Translations under genes and position numbers: made by a program
Shown: piece after piece, positions 15,256 to 23,682 of the stretch
Layout: each line of letters opens with the position of its first letter
Numbering within the stretch: position 1 is the first letter of the stretch
The notes under the pieces: model-generated
Told to the model about the DNA's origin: nothing
What the model saw: the letters and a program-made list of their open reading frames with translations, nothing else
The model's database searches: none
DNA from: Streptomyces sp. NBC_00083
GTDB lineage: Bacteria; Actinomycetota; Actinomycetes; Streptomycetales; Streptomycetaceae
NCBI RefSeq assembly: GCF_026343295.1
Contig: NZ_JAPELY010000002.1
Coordinates: 682,001-746,000, forward strand
Direction: 5' to 3'
DNA length: 64,000 nucleotides

Positions 15256-16113
15256 ATGAACGGACCCGGCCCCCTCGGCACCTTCCTCCTGGCCCGACGG
15301 GCGCGGCTGCGCCCCGAGGACGTCGGCCTGCGCGACTTCGGCCCCCGCAGACGGGTGGCGGGCCTGCGGCGTGAGGAGCTGGCCCAGCTGGCCGGCGTCA
15401 GCGTCTCGTACTACGCCCGGCTCGAACAGGGCCTGTCGCGCGGCGCCTCCGCCGAGGTGCTCGACGCGATCGGACGCGCCCTCCTGCTCGACGGCCACGA
15501 ACGCGAACACCTCGACCGGCTCGCCGAAGCCGCCCGCCACACGCCCCGGATGCGCCGCCCGCGGCCCGAGAAGCTCGCCGACGAGACGCGCGACCTGCTC
15601 CGCGCGGTCGACGGCGTCCCCGCGATCGTGCTCGGCCGCCGCACCGACGTCCTGGCCTGGAACACGCTCGGACACGCCCTGCTCGCCGGCCACCTCGACG
15701 TCCGCGCCCCGGACGACCCGGCCCGCCGCCCGAACATGAGCCGCATGCTCTTCCTCGACCCGCACTGCCGGGCGCTGTACGCCGACTGGAAGCGCAAGGC
15801 GCGCGCGGTGGTCGGCAATCTGCGCGTCGCCGTCGGCCGGTACCCCGACGACGCGCTGCTCGCCGAGCTGATCGGCGAACTGACCATGAAGAGCGAGGCG
15901 TTCGTGAAGCTGTGGCGCGACCATCGGGTGACGCCGTGCGAGGCCACCTGCTACGAACTGCGCCACCCCGTCGTCGGCACGGTGACCGTGACCCAGCAGG
16001 CCCTGTCGGTCGCCCGCTCGCCGGAGCAGGTGCTCACCGTGTGCACCACGCCCGCCGGCTCCCCTTCCGAGACGGCCGTCGCGCTGCTGCGGCAGGCTGC
16101 GGCCGGGCGCTGA
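15256..16113 (+). CDS. XRE/MmyB-type transcriptional regulator
   Basis: This 285-residue protein has an N-terminal helix-turn-helix at about residues 10-75, with the family hallmark RRVAGLRREELAQLAGVSVS then YYARLEQGLSRGAS. A C-terminal MmyB-like ligand-binding domain (MLFLDPHCRALYADWK; ELTMKSEAFVKLWRDHRV) follows. The family contains many single-component regulators, usually divergent from the oxidoreductase or hydrolase gene they control; some bind a fatty acid or similar hydrophobic ligand. Here the divergent target is the MBL-hydrolase/carboxylesterase pair. It converges tightly with the downstream hydrolase gene (9 bp between stops). Confidence 0.92.
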   Translation: MNGPGPLGTFLLARRARLRPEDVGLRDFGPRRRVAGLRREELAQLAGVSVSYYARLEQGLSRGASAEVLDAIGRALLLDGHEREHLDRLAEAARHTPRMRRPRPEKLADETRDLLRAVDGVPAIVLGRRTDVLAWNTLGHALLAGHLDVRAPDDPARRPNMSRMLFLDPHCRALYADWKRKARAVVGNLRVAVGRYPDDALLAELIGELTMKSEAFVKLWRDHRVTPCEATCYELRHPVVGTVTVTQQALSVARSPEQVLTVCTTPAGSPSETAVALLRQAAAGR

Positions 16114-16122
16114 ACCGGGTCG

Positions 16123-16998
16123 CTAGGCCGCACCCGAGCCGGCCGTGACACCGGCCCAGAACTCGGTGAGGGCGGCGGTCAGTTCCTGGGGATGGGAGAC
16201 GTTGGGGGAGTGGTCGGCGCCGCGGATCACGGTGTGCCGGGCGCCGGTGCTGCGCGCCATGTGGGCCAACTCGCTGAGGGACCACACCATTTCGCCGTCC
16301 CCGTACGCCACATGGAGCGGCAGCGGCAGCTTCGCGAGCCCCTCGGTGCGGTCCGGTTCGATCCTCAACTGCCGTCCGGTGGCGATGAGTTGGGCGGGCT
16401 GAGTGCTGAACCAGCGGCGGCCGAGAAACGCCACGATCTCCGGCGGGTCCGGTACGAACGCCGGGTCCCTGCCGTCCAGCCACTGCGTCACCGACCACAC
16501 CCACGACGCGGGCAGTACCGGCAGCGCCGCCTGCAACAGCCGGATCTTGGTGCGCTGTTCGGGCGCGACCCGCCCCGGCCCCGACGCGAGCAGCGTCAGC
16601 GAGCGGAACGCGGAGGGATCGAGCCGGGCCGCCGACCGGGCGACGAACCCGCCGAAGGAGTGCCCCACGAGATGGACGGGGCCGTCGCCCAGCGCCGCGG
16701 CCTGCGCGAGGACGTCGCCGCCGAGGGCGCGCGGCGTGTACCCGGCGGGCCACCGCGGCCCCGGGCTCTCGAACTGCCCGCGCCCGTCGACCGCCACCGC
16801 CCGGTACCCGGCGTCCGCCAGCGGATCGAGCAGCGCGAGGAAGTCCTCCTTGCTGCCGGTGTACCCGGGCACCAGGAGCACGGTCCCGCGCGGCTGCCCG
16901 TCGGGCCGCGAATCGAGTACGGCGAACTCCTGACGCGGGGTGCGAAGCCGGTACGCACGCGTACGCGCCGGGAGGTCGAGGGAGCGCGGCTTACTCAT
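16123..16998 (-). CDS. Alpha/beta-hydrolase
   Basis: From ATG 16998 the product has 291 residues. The core shows VLLVPGYTGSKEDF (oxyanion strand), VDGRGQFESPGP, the nucleophile elbow VGHSFGG (catalytic Ser near residue 115) and a late IRGADHSPNVSHP with the catalytic histidine. This is a proline-iminopeptidase/haloalkane-dehalogenase-like hydrolase without a recognisable specific substrate. A longer frame to 17052 enters the terminator stem, so it is rejected. TACGCT lies six bases before the ATG, with no Shine-Dalgarno, so transcription is probably leaderless. Confidence 0.88.
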   Translation of the reverse strand: MSKPRSLDLPARTRAYRLRTPRQEFAVLDSRPDGQPRGTVLLVPGYTGSKEDFLALLDPLADAGYRAVAVDGRGQFESPGPRWPAGYTPRALGGDVLAQAAALGDGPVHLVGHSFGGFVARSAARLDPSAFRSLTLLASGPGRVAPEQRTKIRLLQAALPVLPASWVWSVTQWLDGRDPAFVPDPPEIVAFLGRRWFSTQPAQLIATGRQLRIEPDRTEGLAKLPLPLHVAYGDGEMVWSLSELAHMARSTGARHTVIRGADHSPNVSHPQELTAALTEFWAGVTAGSGAA

Positions 16999-17049
16999 GA
17001 GTAGAGCGTATCCGCCCTGCCCAGGAGCCCTCTCGCCGCGTGAGCCCGG

Positions 17050-17097
17050 CACGCGAACGGCCCGGCCCCCATCGAGGGGAACCGGGCCGTTCGCGTG
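17050..17097. terminator. Strong intrinsic terminator of DEAD-box helicase gene
   Basis: A perfect 16-bp stem (17050-17065 with 17082-17097; outer arm CACGCGAACGGCCCGG) is extended inward by CCCC/GGGG around ATCGA. It lies 16 bp beyond the helicase stop codon and just upstream of the next gene on the same strand, separating the two transcripts. Confidence 0.88.
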
Positions 17098-17113
17098 GTG
17101 CTGGTGGTGCGGG

Positions 17114-19546
17114 TTACGCCTCGGGCGCGACCGCCGCCTTCTTGGCGCGGCTGCGACGGGGCTTGGCCGGGGCTTCGGCGTCCGCCGGCGCCTCGACGGC
17201 CTCGACGACGGCCTCGGCGGCCTTCTTGCGCGTGCGACGCGGCTTCACCGGAGCCTCCTCGGCCTCGACGGCCGCCTCGGGGGCGGACGCCACGGCCTTC
17301 TTGGCGCGGGTGCGGCGCGGCTTGGCAGCCGGGGCCTCGGCCTCGACGGCCGCCTCGACGACCGCTTCGGGGGCGGCCTCCGCGACCTTCTTGGCGCGGG
17401 TGCGGCGCGGCTTGGCAGCCGGGGCCTCGGCCTCGACGGCCACCGGCGCTTCGACCGTCTCGACGACGGCCTCGGCGGCCTTCTTGCGCGTGCGACGCGG
17501 CTTCACGGGAGCCTCGGCCTCGACGGCCGTTTCGACGACCGCCTCGGGAGCGGCCTCGACGGCCTTTTTGGCGCGGGTGCGGCGCGGCTTGGCAGCCGGG
17601 GCCTCGGCCTCGACGGCCACCGGTGCCTCGACCGTCTCGACGACGGCCTCGGCGGCCTTCTTGGCCCGCGTGCGCCGCGTCTTCGCCGGCGCTTCCTCCA
17701 CCGGCGCCACGGCGACCGGGGCCTCCGCGACGACGGTCATCGCGGCGGTGGTCGCGGCCTTCGCCGCCCTGGCCAGTTCGAGCGCGGCCGACTCGGGCGT
17801 CATGAATCCGACCTCGGAGGCCGGGTCGGCCTTGCGGACCCGACGACGGCGCGCCTTGGCCTCGACGGAAGCGGCGACGGGCTCGACGACCGGCGCGGAA
17901 CGGCGACGCGACTGCGCCTTGACCGGAGCCGCGGCGGGCTCGGCCTTGGCCCGCGCTGCGACCGGCTCGGCGACGGCGACCCGGGCGGCCGGAGCGGCGG
18001 CCTGGGCCACCGGCGCGGCGGCGGCCTGCGGCGCGGACGACGGGGCGCCCACACGGGTACGGCGACGGCGGCGCGGGGTGCGCGGCTCCGTACCGGTCTC
18101 GACGGCGTCGACGGCCGGGGCCGCGGCGGGCGCGGGCACGGTCTCGACGGCCTCGGCCTGCGAACCGCCCCGGGTGCGGCGACGCTGACGCGGCGTCCGC
18201 GTACGCTCCGGGCGCTCCTCGGTGACGACGGGGGCCGCAGCGGCGGACTTGCGGCCGCGCCCACCGGTCTCGCCGAGGTCCTCGACCTCTTCGGCGGCGA
18301 GCCCGGCGCGGGTGCGGGCGCCACGGGGCAGCACGCCCTTCGTGCCCGCCGGGATCTTCAGCTCCTCGAAGAGGTGCGGCGACGTGGAGTACGTCTCCGG
18401 CGGGTCCGGGAACTTCAGGTCGAGCGCCTTGTTGATCAGCTGCCAGCGCGGGATGTCGTCCCAGTCGACCAGCGTGATCGCGATGCCCTTCTTGCCCGCG
18501 CGGCCGGTGCGGCCGATGCGGTGGAGGTAGGTCTTCTCCTCCTCGGGCGACTGGTAGTTGATGACGTGCGTGACGCCCTCGACGTCGATGCCGCGCGCGG
18601 CGACGTCGGTGCAGACCAGCACGTCGACCTTGCCGTTGCGGAAGGCGCGCAGCGCCTGCTCGCGGGCGCCCTGGCCGAGGTCGCCGTGGACCGCGCCGGA
18701 GGCGAAGCCGCGCTTGGCGAGCTGCTCGGCGATGTCGGCGGCGGTGCGCTTGGTGCGGCAGAAGATCATCGCGAGCCCGCGGCCCTCGGCCTGCAGGATG
18801 CGCGCGACCATCTCCGGCTTGTCCATGGAGTGGGCGCGGTAGACGAACTGCTCGGTGTTGGCGACGGTCGTGCCCTCGTCGTCCGGCGACGTGGCGCGGA
18901 TGTGCGTGGGCTGCGACATGTAGCGGCGGGCGAGGCCGATGACGGCGCCCGGCATGGTCGCCGAGAACAGCATCGTCTGACGCTTCGGCGGCAGGTGCTG
19001 GATGATCTTCTCGACGTCCGGCAGGAAGCCGAGGTCGAGCATCTCGTCGGCCTCGTCGAGGACGAGCGCCTTGACGTGGGAGAGGTCGAGCTTCTTCTGC
19101 CCGGCGAGGTCGAGCAGGCGGCCCGGGGTGCCGACGATCACGTCGACGCCCTTCTTGAGCGCCTCGACCTGGGGCTCGTACGCCCGGCCGCCGTAGATGG
19201 CGAGCACGCGCACGTTGCGCACCTTGCCGGCGGTCAACAGGTCGTTGGTCACCTGCTGGCACAGCTCGCGCGTCGGGACGACGACGAGGGCCTGCGGGGT
19301 GTTGGTGAGCTGGGCGGTGGTGGCCCGGCCGGCCTCGACGTCGGCCGGCACGGTCACGCGCTCCAGGAGCGGGAGGCCGAAGCCGAGCGTCTTGCCGGTG
19401 CCGGTCTTGGCCTGCCCGATGATGTCGGCGCCGGAGAGCGCGACGGGGAGCGTGAGCTCCTGGATGGGGAACGGGGACACGATGCCGACGGCTTCAAGGG
19501 CTTCGGCGGTCTCGGGAAGGATCCCGAGCTCTCGGAACGTAGTCAG
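17114..19546 (-). CDS. DEAD-box RNA helicase with long basic repeat tail
   Basis: With a CTG start at 19546 the product has 810 residues. Residues 1-370 are the two RecA domains: Q-motif FPIQ (26-29), motif I AKTGTGKT (46-53), PTRELCQQ, motif II DEAD, SAT and HRIGRTGRAG. It unwinds RNA and probably aids ribosome assembly or mRNA decay, like RhlE/CsdA. The last ~400 residues have no fold: they are repeats of A/E/V-rich stretches alternating with KPRRTRAKKA or KPRRTRKKAA, a disordered RNA-binding tail. The start is uncertain. TTG at 19672 is the only conventional upstream start and would add 42 arginine-rich residues, whereas the CTG is preceded by AGAGG and gives the family's usual MTTFRELGIL. 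Confidence 0.9.
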   Translation of the reverse strand: MTTFRELGILPETAEALEAVGIVSPFPIQELTLPVALSGADIIGQAKTGTGKTLGFGLPLLERVTVPADVEAGRATTAQLTNTPQALVVVPTRELCQQVTNDLLTAGKVRNVRVLAIYGGRAYEPQVEALKKGVDVIVGTPGRLLDLAGQKKLDLSHVKALVLDEADEMLDLGFLPDVEKIIQHLPPKRQTMLFSATMPGAVIGLARRYMSQPTHIRATSPDDEGTTVANTEQFVYRAHSMDKPEMVARILQAEGRGLAMIFCRTKRTAADIAEQLAKRGFASGAVHGDLGQGAREQALRAFRNGKVDVLVCTDVAARGIDVEGVTHVINYQSPEEEKTYLHRIGRTGRAGKKGIAITLVDWDDIPRWQLINKALDLKFPDPPETYSTSPHLFEELKIPAGTKGVLPRGARTRAGLAAEEVEDLGETGGRGRKSAAAAPVVTEERPERTRTPRQRRRTRGGSQAEAVETVPAPAAAPAVDAVETGTEPRTPRRRRRTRVGAPSSAPQAAAAPVAQAAAPAARVAVAEPVAARAKAEPAAAPVKAQSRRRSAPVVEPVAASVEAKARRRRVRKADPASEVGFMTPESAALELARAAKAATTAAMTVVAEAPVAVAPVEEAPAKTRRTRAKKAAEAVVETVEAPVAVEAEAPAAKPRRTRAKKAVEAAPEAVVETAVEAEAPVKPRRTRKKAAEAVVETVEAPVAVEAEAPAAKPRRTRAKKVAEAAPEAVVEAAVEAEAPAAKPRRTRAKKAVASAPEAAVEAEEAPVKPRRTRKKAAEAVVEAVEAPADAEAPAKPRRSRAKKAAVAPEA
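17140..17700 (-). repeat. In-frame coding repeats of helicase tail
   Basis: Five to six near-identical stretches of about 90-130 bp (for example around 17300-17345, 17390-17435 and 17570-17615) share GCGCGGGTGCGGCGCGGCTT and CGGGGCCTCGGCCTCGACGG. They encode alternating acidic spacers and basic PRRTRAKK clusters. DNA-level identity is higher than codon constraint requires, implying recent expansion or gene conversion. Copy number may vary between strains. Confidence 0.75.
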
Positions 19547-19926
19547 GGTGCTGCCTCTTCTGTGAGACGCGGCACGGAGGCGAACGCGGCGGGTCGTACC
19601 GTGCCCATGTCGTCCGGCGGGATCAGATTCGATCGGGTTGCCGGGGGGCGCGGGACCACTGCCGTCGCTCAAGCGCGCGTGCCGCTGAGGGATCCCTCTT
19701 GGGTGGCACGTGGGGAAACGTGCCCCGCGAAGGGCTGTCGGGTCGGAGCCGACCGGGGAACCGACCGGGCATCCTCATTCGTGCGGCCCGTCGACATACT
19801 CGGCAGGCGCATTACCACTGTACCCCGGATTCGCGCATGTGTGTCGGGAGAATTCACGGGGCGGGTGCGACGGGTGTGATCGAGTAGGCCCTTACAGCGT
19901 GCCCCGGGCGGGCTATTGTGCGGCTT
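19547..19926. other. 380-bp divergent intergenic region with structured leader
   Basis: This gap separates the helicase and ferritin-like genes. No open frame resembles a protein. On the minus strand the helicase mRNA could have a leader of well over 200 nt; candidate -10 sequences are near TACAGT (complement of about 19815-19825). The leader would contain GGTCGG/CCGACC inverted repeats near 19740-19780. Long structured leaders are typical of cold-regulated RNA helicase genes. The right end carries the ferritin-like gene's promoter. Confidence 0.5.
19892..19919 (+). promoter_or_regulatory. Putative promoter of leaderless ferritin-like gene
   Basis: TTACAG (19892-19897) and TATTGT (19914-19919) are separated by 16 bp; the ATG at 19927 is eight bases downstream, at the expected transcription start. 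No Shine-Dalgarno is present. Confidence 0.55.
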
Positions 19927-20688
19927 ATGGAGACGTCTGACAACGCCACTGCGGCCGAAGAAACCACCCCGGAACCCGAGCGCACCGGGATCGCCGCCCA
20001 GGACTGGGCGACGGCCTCCGCGCTTCCCCAGTACCGGGCGGCGGTCGTGGACCTCCTCGGCGCCCTCGCCTACGGCGAGCTCGCCGCCTTCGAGCGGCTC
20101 GCCGACGACGCGAAGCTGGCGCCCACCCTCGCCGACAAGGCGGAGCTGGCGAAGATGGCCTCCGCCGAGTTCCTCCACTTCGAGCGGCTGCGGAACCGGC
20201 TCGCGCAGATCGACGCGGAGCCGACGGCCGCGATGGAGCCCTTCGCCAAGGCGCTCGACGACTTCCACCAGCAGACCGCCCCGTCGGACTGGCTCGAAGG
20301 CCTGGTCAAGGCGTACGTGGGGGACTCGATCGCGAGCGACTTCTACCGCGAGGTCGCCAACCACCTGGACTCCGACACCCGCTCACTGGTGCTCGCGGTG
20401 CTCGACGACACCGGACACGGCAACTTCGCCGTGGAGAAGGTGCGCGCCGCGATCGAGGCGGACCCGAGGGTCGGCGGCCGGCTCGCGCTGTGGGCGCGCC
20501 GTCTGATGGGCGAGGCGCTCTCGCAGGCCCAGCGGGTGGTGGCCGAGCGCGACGCGCTCTCCACGATGCTGGTCGGCGGCGTGGACGGCGTGGCCGCGGG
20601 CTTCGACCTCGCGGCCGTGGGCGAGATGTTCACGCGGATCACCAAGGCCCACACCAAGCGGATGGCGGCCCTGGGCCTCGCCGCCTGA
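19927..20688 (+). CDS. Ferritin-like fold protein, possible diiron hydroxylase
   Basis: This 253-residue, all-helical protein follows a disordered acidic N-terminus of about 22 residues. Candidate metal ligands of a four-helix ferritin-like bundle are the E in LLGALAYGELAAFERLADDA, the E and H in ASAEFLHFERL, and later acid/histidine positions in DDTGHGNFAVEKV. The family is annotated as ferritin-like or tRNA-hydroxylase-like (MiaE superfamily), and the mycobacterial neighbour of rhlE is of the same family; the substrate is unknown. It is divergent from the RNA helicase gene, which suggests an RNA-linked role but does not show one. Two in-frame starts nine and three codons upstream fall within the promoter. 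Confidence 0.87.
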   Translation: METSDNATAAEETTPEPERTGIAAQDWATASALPQYRAAVVDLLGALAYGELAAFERLADDAKLAPTLADKAELAKMASAEFLHFERLRNRLAQIDAEPTAAMEPFAKALDDFHQQTAPSDWLEGLVKAYVGDSIASDFYREVANHLDSDTRSLVLAVLDDTGHGNFAVEKVRAAIEADPRVGGRLALWARRLMGEALSQAQRVVAERDALSTMLVGGVDGVAAGFDLAAVGEMFTRITKAHTKRMAALGLAA

Positions 20689-20720
20689 GCCCTGACGCGC
20701 CGTCAACCGGCCGGTGCCGC

Positions 20721-20984
20721 CTACGCCGCCGAGCGGCGCAGGCGGCGCGTGGGGCGCAGCAGCAGCGACAGCAGGACGGTCGCGACGAAGACCGCGCCGA
20801 GCACGGTGGTCACGCCGTGGCCGGGGCCGATCGCCGAGTGGGTCAGGAAAGCGCCGAAGAGACCGGCGAGCGGCCCCACGGCGAGGACGGTGCGGCGGTC
20901 GGGCAGCCGGTGGGCGAGGCGGGTCGCGGCGGCCCACGCGAGCGCGAATCCCAGCAGTGCGGAGCCGAGGGCTTCCAGAAGCAT
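20721..20984 (-). CDS. Small integral membrane protein, 87 aa
   Basis: The protein has three hydrophobic stretches (LLEALGSALLGFALAWAAAT, TVLAVGPLAGLFGAFLTHSA, and GVTTVLGAVFVATVLLSLLL) and a basic cytoplasmic end RPTRRLRRSAA. Size and glycine-rich helices resemble small GlsB/YeaQ-like or other stress-associated membrane proteins, but I cannot assign a family with confidence. GGGAGG eight bases before ATG 20984 is a strong ribosome-binding site, which supports this as a real gene. It is convergent with the ferritin-like gene (32 bp). Confidence 0.75.
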   Translation of the reverse strand: MLLEALGSALLGFALAWAAATRLAHRLPDRRTVLAVGPLAGLFGAFLTHSAIGPGHGVTTVLGAVFVATVLLSLLLRPTRRLRRSAA

Positions 20985-21108
20985 GTACGTCGCCTCCCAG
21001 GGGGTGTGGCCAGGGCGGAACCGGTCACACCCGTCCTACCCGACGCTCGCGGAACGCAACCCTCCCCTCACTGGGAGGAAGCAACGGCCCAGGCACGGGC
21101 GCGGGCAT

Positions 21109-21153
21109 GCGGAAGGGGTGCCCCCAGTCCTCGACTGGGGGCACCCCTTCCGC
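21109..21153. terminator. Long intrinsic terminator hairpin
   Basis: A perfect 21-bp stem (21109-21129 with 21133-21153) closes on the three-base loop CTC. It begins 14 bp beyond the stop of the DUF3107 gene on the minus strand and separates it from the small membrane protein gene. It is one of the most stable hairpins in the window. Confidence 0.9.
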
Positions 21154-21166
21154 GGTGTCCGGTGTA

Positions 21167-21394
21167 CTACAGCGCGCCGAAGCCCACCCGACGGACGGCC
21201 GGTTCGCCGATCTCCACATAAGCGATCTTGTCGGCAGGCACCAGGACCCTGCGGCCCTTGTCGTCCGCGAGGCTGAGCAGCTGCGCCTTGCCGGCGAGGG
21301 CGTCGGCAACCGCGCTCTCGACCTCTTCGGCGGACTGCCCGCTCTCCAGAACGATCTCCCGGGGTGCGTGCTGCACGCCGATCTTGACCTCCAC
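21167..21394 (-). CDS. DUF3107 family protein
   Basis: This 75-residue protein (MEVKIGVQHAPREIVLESGQ, then SAEEVESAVADALAG, and VPADKIAYVEIGEPAVRRVG) is a clear match to actinobacterial DUF3107. Its mycobacterial member (recalled as Rv3208A, the TB9.4 antigen) lies beside the same TetR gene. It is a compact alpha/beta fold with no catalytic motif; the role is unknown. The GTG at 21394 has GGAGGGAC-type pairing upstream. It ends at a strong terminator and follows the TetR gene on the same strand by about 140 bp. Confidence 0.92.
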   Translation of the reverse strand: MEVKIGVQHAPREIVLESGQSAEEVESAVADALAGKAQLLSLADDKGRRVLVPADKIAYVEIGEPAVRRVGFGAL

Positions 21395-21536
21395 GGCTAT
21401 GTCCCTCCGACCTCGTGCGGTGCGCGGTCAGCCGCGCCGTACGCTGCACACATTAGCCCGGCGAGCGGGCCTGAAATGGCCCGCCCCTGAACGCCAGGAG
21501 CGAACAGAATTCAGGAATGACCGCGCCGCGGCCGGT

Positions 21537-22178
21537 TCAGTGGCCCTCGATGCCGTGCAGCGGGAAGCCCGCGATGCCGCGCCAGGCGAGCGAGGTGAGC
21601 AGTTCGACCGCCTTGTCGCGGGGGATGGTCGACTCGCTGGAGAGCCAGTAACGGGCCACCACCTGGGAGACACCGCCGAGCCCCACGGCGAGCAGCATCG
21701 ACTCGTCCTTGGACAGGCCGGTGTCCTCGGCGATGACGTCCGAGATGGCCTCCGCGCACTGGAGGCTGACCCGGTCCACGCGCTCGCGCACGGCCGGCTC
21801 GTTGGTCAGGTCCGACTCGAAGACCAGCCGGAACGCGCCGCCCTCGTCCTCGACGTACGCGAAGTAGGCGTCCATCGTCGCGGCGACCCTGAGCTTGTTG
21901 TCCGAGGTCGACGCGAGCGCGGTGCGTACGGCGTGGAGCAGCGACTCGCAGTGCTGGTCCAACAGGGCCAGGTACAGCTCAAGCTTGCCGGGAAAGTGCT
22001 GGTAGAGCACCGGCTTGGAGACGCCGGCGCGCTCCGCGATGTCGTCCATGGCGGCCGCGTGGTAACCCTGCGCGACGAAGACTTCCTGGGCCGCGCCCAG
22101 AAGCTGATTGCGGCGGGCCCGGCGCGGCAGGCGCGTGCCTCGCGGGCGCGCCGCCTCGGTCTGCTCGATGGCTGTCAC
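21537..22178 (-). CDS. TetR-family transcriptional regulator
   Basis: This 213-residue repressor has its DNA-binding helix-turn-helix at about residues 20-65 (QLLGAAQEVFVAQGYHAAAM, DDIAERAGVSKPVLYQHFPG, KLELYLALLD). An all-helical ligand-binding domain follows (MDAYFAYVEDEGGAFRLVFE...). The GTG at 22178 sits directly behind GGGAGGCGGC; the frame remains open to 22394, but that stretch is not TetR-like. Its DUF3107 neighbour and the divergent hydrolase/DUF3152 pair are the same as in mycobacteria. It most likely regulates itself or these neighbours; the ligand is unknown. Confidence 0.92.
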   Translation of the reverse strand: MTAIEQTEAARPRGTRLPRRARRNQLLGAAQEVFVAQGYHAAAMDDIAERAGVSKPVLYQHFPGKLELYLALLDQHCESLLHAVRTALASTSDNKLRVAATMDAYFAYVEDEGGAFRLVFESDLTNEPAVRERVDRVSLQCAEAISDVIAEDTGLSKDESMLLAVGLGGVSQVVARYWLSSESTIPRDKAVELLTSLAWRGIAGFPLHGIEGH

Positions 22179-22323
22179 GCCGCCTCCCAAAGTTGTTCTG
22201 GTGCGCGATGCACGCGCGTCGCCATCGTACTTTTGGGTAACCCGGCTGTGCGCGGTGCGAACGCAGAATTTCACGGACCGGACGCGCTGGGTAGCCGGAG
22301 GTATCGGGAGGAACCCGGCCAAT

Positions 22324-22545
22324 TCACCGGTAGTCGTCCTCGTCGAGGGCGACCACGCGGGCCTGTTCGACGGCGTCCGCCTCATTGGCGGCATCGGGGT
22401 CGAGGCGGGTCAGCGGGTCGTCGTGGCTCTGCCGTACGTCCGTGTGCTGCTCGGCCGCGTCCGCCTCGGGGGTCTCTCCGGACAGCTCCGCGGGGGCGTC
22501 GGCTTCTTCCTGGAAGGTTTCCGGATCGCTGGGATCGACCGGCAT
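22324..22545 (-). CDS. Small acidic conserved protein, 73 aa
   Basis: The protein starts MPVDPSDPETFQEEADAPAE and ends EADAVEQARVVALDEDDYR. It is strongly acidic, lacks hydrophobic segments and is probably disordered apart from the last 20 residues, which look the most constrained. I recognise no family with a function. AAAGGGAG lies seven bases before the ATG at 22545, a convincing ribosome-binding site. It sits upstream of and on the same strand as tetR, about 145 bp away. Confidence 0.7.
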   Translation of the reverse strand: MPVDPSDPETFQEEADAPAELSGETPEADAAEQHTDVRQSHDDPLTRLDPDAANEADAVEQARVVALDEDDYR

Positions 22546-22681
22546 GACTGCTCCCTTTTCGTCCTCTTCGAGTGATTCGGGGGCTTCCTTACGAGCCTAG
22601 GAGTTCCCCGGACACACCGCTATACGGCCTGTGACGGCGAACACATGAACCACGGTGTGATCGTCTCGTAACATTGCCCGC

Positions 22682-23674
22682 ATGTCTTCGACCGAGCTGC
22701 CGGAAACCCCCGCCGCTGCCGCCCTGGCGCCACGGGTGAGCGCGGTCGGGGTCGCCGAGGGCGAGGAGCTGCGCTCCGTGAGCCTGCCCGGCCTCTCCCT
22801 GACCGTCCGGTCCCGGCCCGGCACCACCCCCGGCCTCGAACCCGCGCTGTACGTCCACGGGCTCGGCGGCTCCTCGCAGAACTGGTCGGCGCTGATGCCG
22901 CTCCTCGCGGACCGGGTCGACGGCGAGGCCCTCGATCTGCCCGGCTTCGGGGACTCCCCGCCGCCCGACGACGGCAACTACTCGATCACCGCGCAGGCCC
23001 GCGCCGTGATCCGCCTGCTCGACGCCTCCGGCCGCGGCCCCGTCCACCTCATCGGGAACTCGCTCGGCGGCGCCGTCTCGACCCGGGTCGCGGCCGTCCG
23101 CCCCGACCTGGTGCGCACCCTGACGCTCGTCTCGCCGGCGCTGCCCGAGATCCGCGTCCAGCGCAGCGCCTGGCCGACGGCGCTGGTCGCGCTGCCCGGC
23201 GTGGCCTCCCTCTTCGCGAAGCTGAGCCGGGACTGGACCGCGGAGGACCGTACCCGCGGGGTCATGGCGCTCTGCTACGGAGACCCGGAGCGGGTGAGCC
23301 CCGAGGGGTTCGACGCGGCGGTCAAGGAGATGGAGCGCCGCCTCCAACTGCCGTACTTCTGGGACGCGATGGCGCGCTCGGCGCGTGGCATCGTGGACGC
23401 GTACACCCTGGGCGGCCAGCACAGCCTGTGGCGGCAGGCCGAGCGCGTGCTCGCGCCGACGCTGCTCGTGTACGGGAGGCGTGACCAGCTCGTCTCGTTC
23501 CGGATGGCCCGTCGCGCGGCGGCCGCCTTCCGTGACGCGCGGCTGCTGACCCTGCCCGACGCCGGGCACGTGGCGATGATGGAGTACCCCGCGACGGTCG
23601 CGAAGGCCGTGCGGGAGCTGATGGACGACAGCAGCGGCGGCGCACGCCGCCACGACCGAGGAAACAGGAGCTGA
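22682..23674 (+). CDS. Alpha/beta-hydrolase
   Basis: The product has 330 residues: YVHGLGGSSQNWSALMPLLA carries the oxyanion region, DLPGFGDSPPP follows, IGNSLGGAVS is the nucleophile elbow (Ser near residue 127) and LPDAGHVAMMEYP carries the catalytic histidine. It belongs to the large epoxide-hydrolase/MhpC-like class; substrate unknown. TAACAT (22669-22674) lies seven bases before the ATG with no Shine-Dalgarno, so a leaderless mRNA is likely. It overlaps functionally with the next gene: only 8 bp separate its stop from the DUF3152 start, so they form an operon, perhaps in cell-envelope metabolism. Confidence 0.88.
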   Translation: MSSTELPETPAAAALAPRVSAVGVAEGEELRSVSLPGLSLTVRSRPGTTPGLEPALYVHGLGGSSQNWSALMPLLADRVDGEALDLPGFGDSPPPDDGNYSITAQARAVIRLLDASGRGPVHLIGNSLGGAVSTRVAAVRPDLVRTLTLVSPALPEIRVQRSAWPTALVALPGVASLFAKLSRDWTAEDRTRGVMALCYGDPERVSPEGFDAAVKEMERRLQLPYFWDAMARSARGIVDAYTLGGQHSLWRQAERVLAPTLLVYGRRDQLVSFRMARRAAAAFRDARLLTLPDAGHVAMMEYPATVAKAVRELMDDSSGGARRHDRGNRS

Positions 23675-23682
23675 TCCGGGGC

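Noticed and set aside
19547-19672. N-terminal extension of the RNA helicase from TTG 19672
   Set aside because: Arginine-rich, unlike helicase N-termini; the conserved start is at 19546. Kept as an alternative only.
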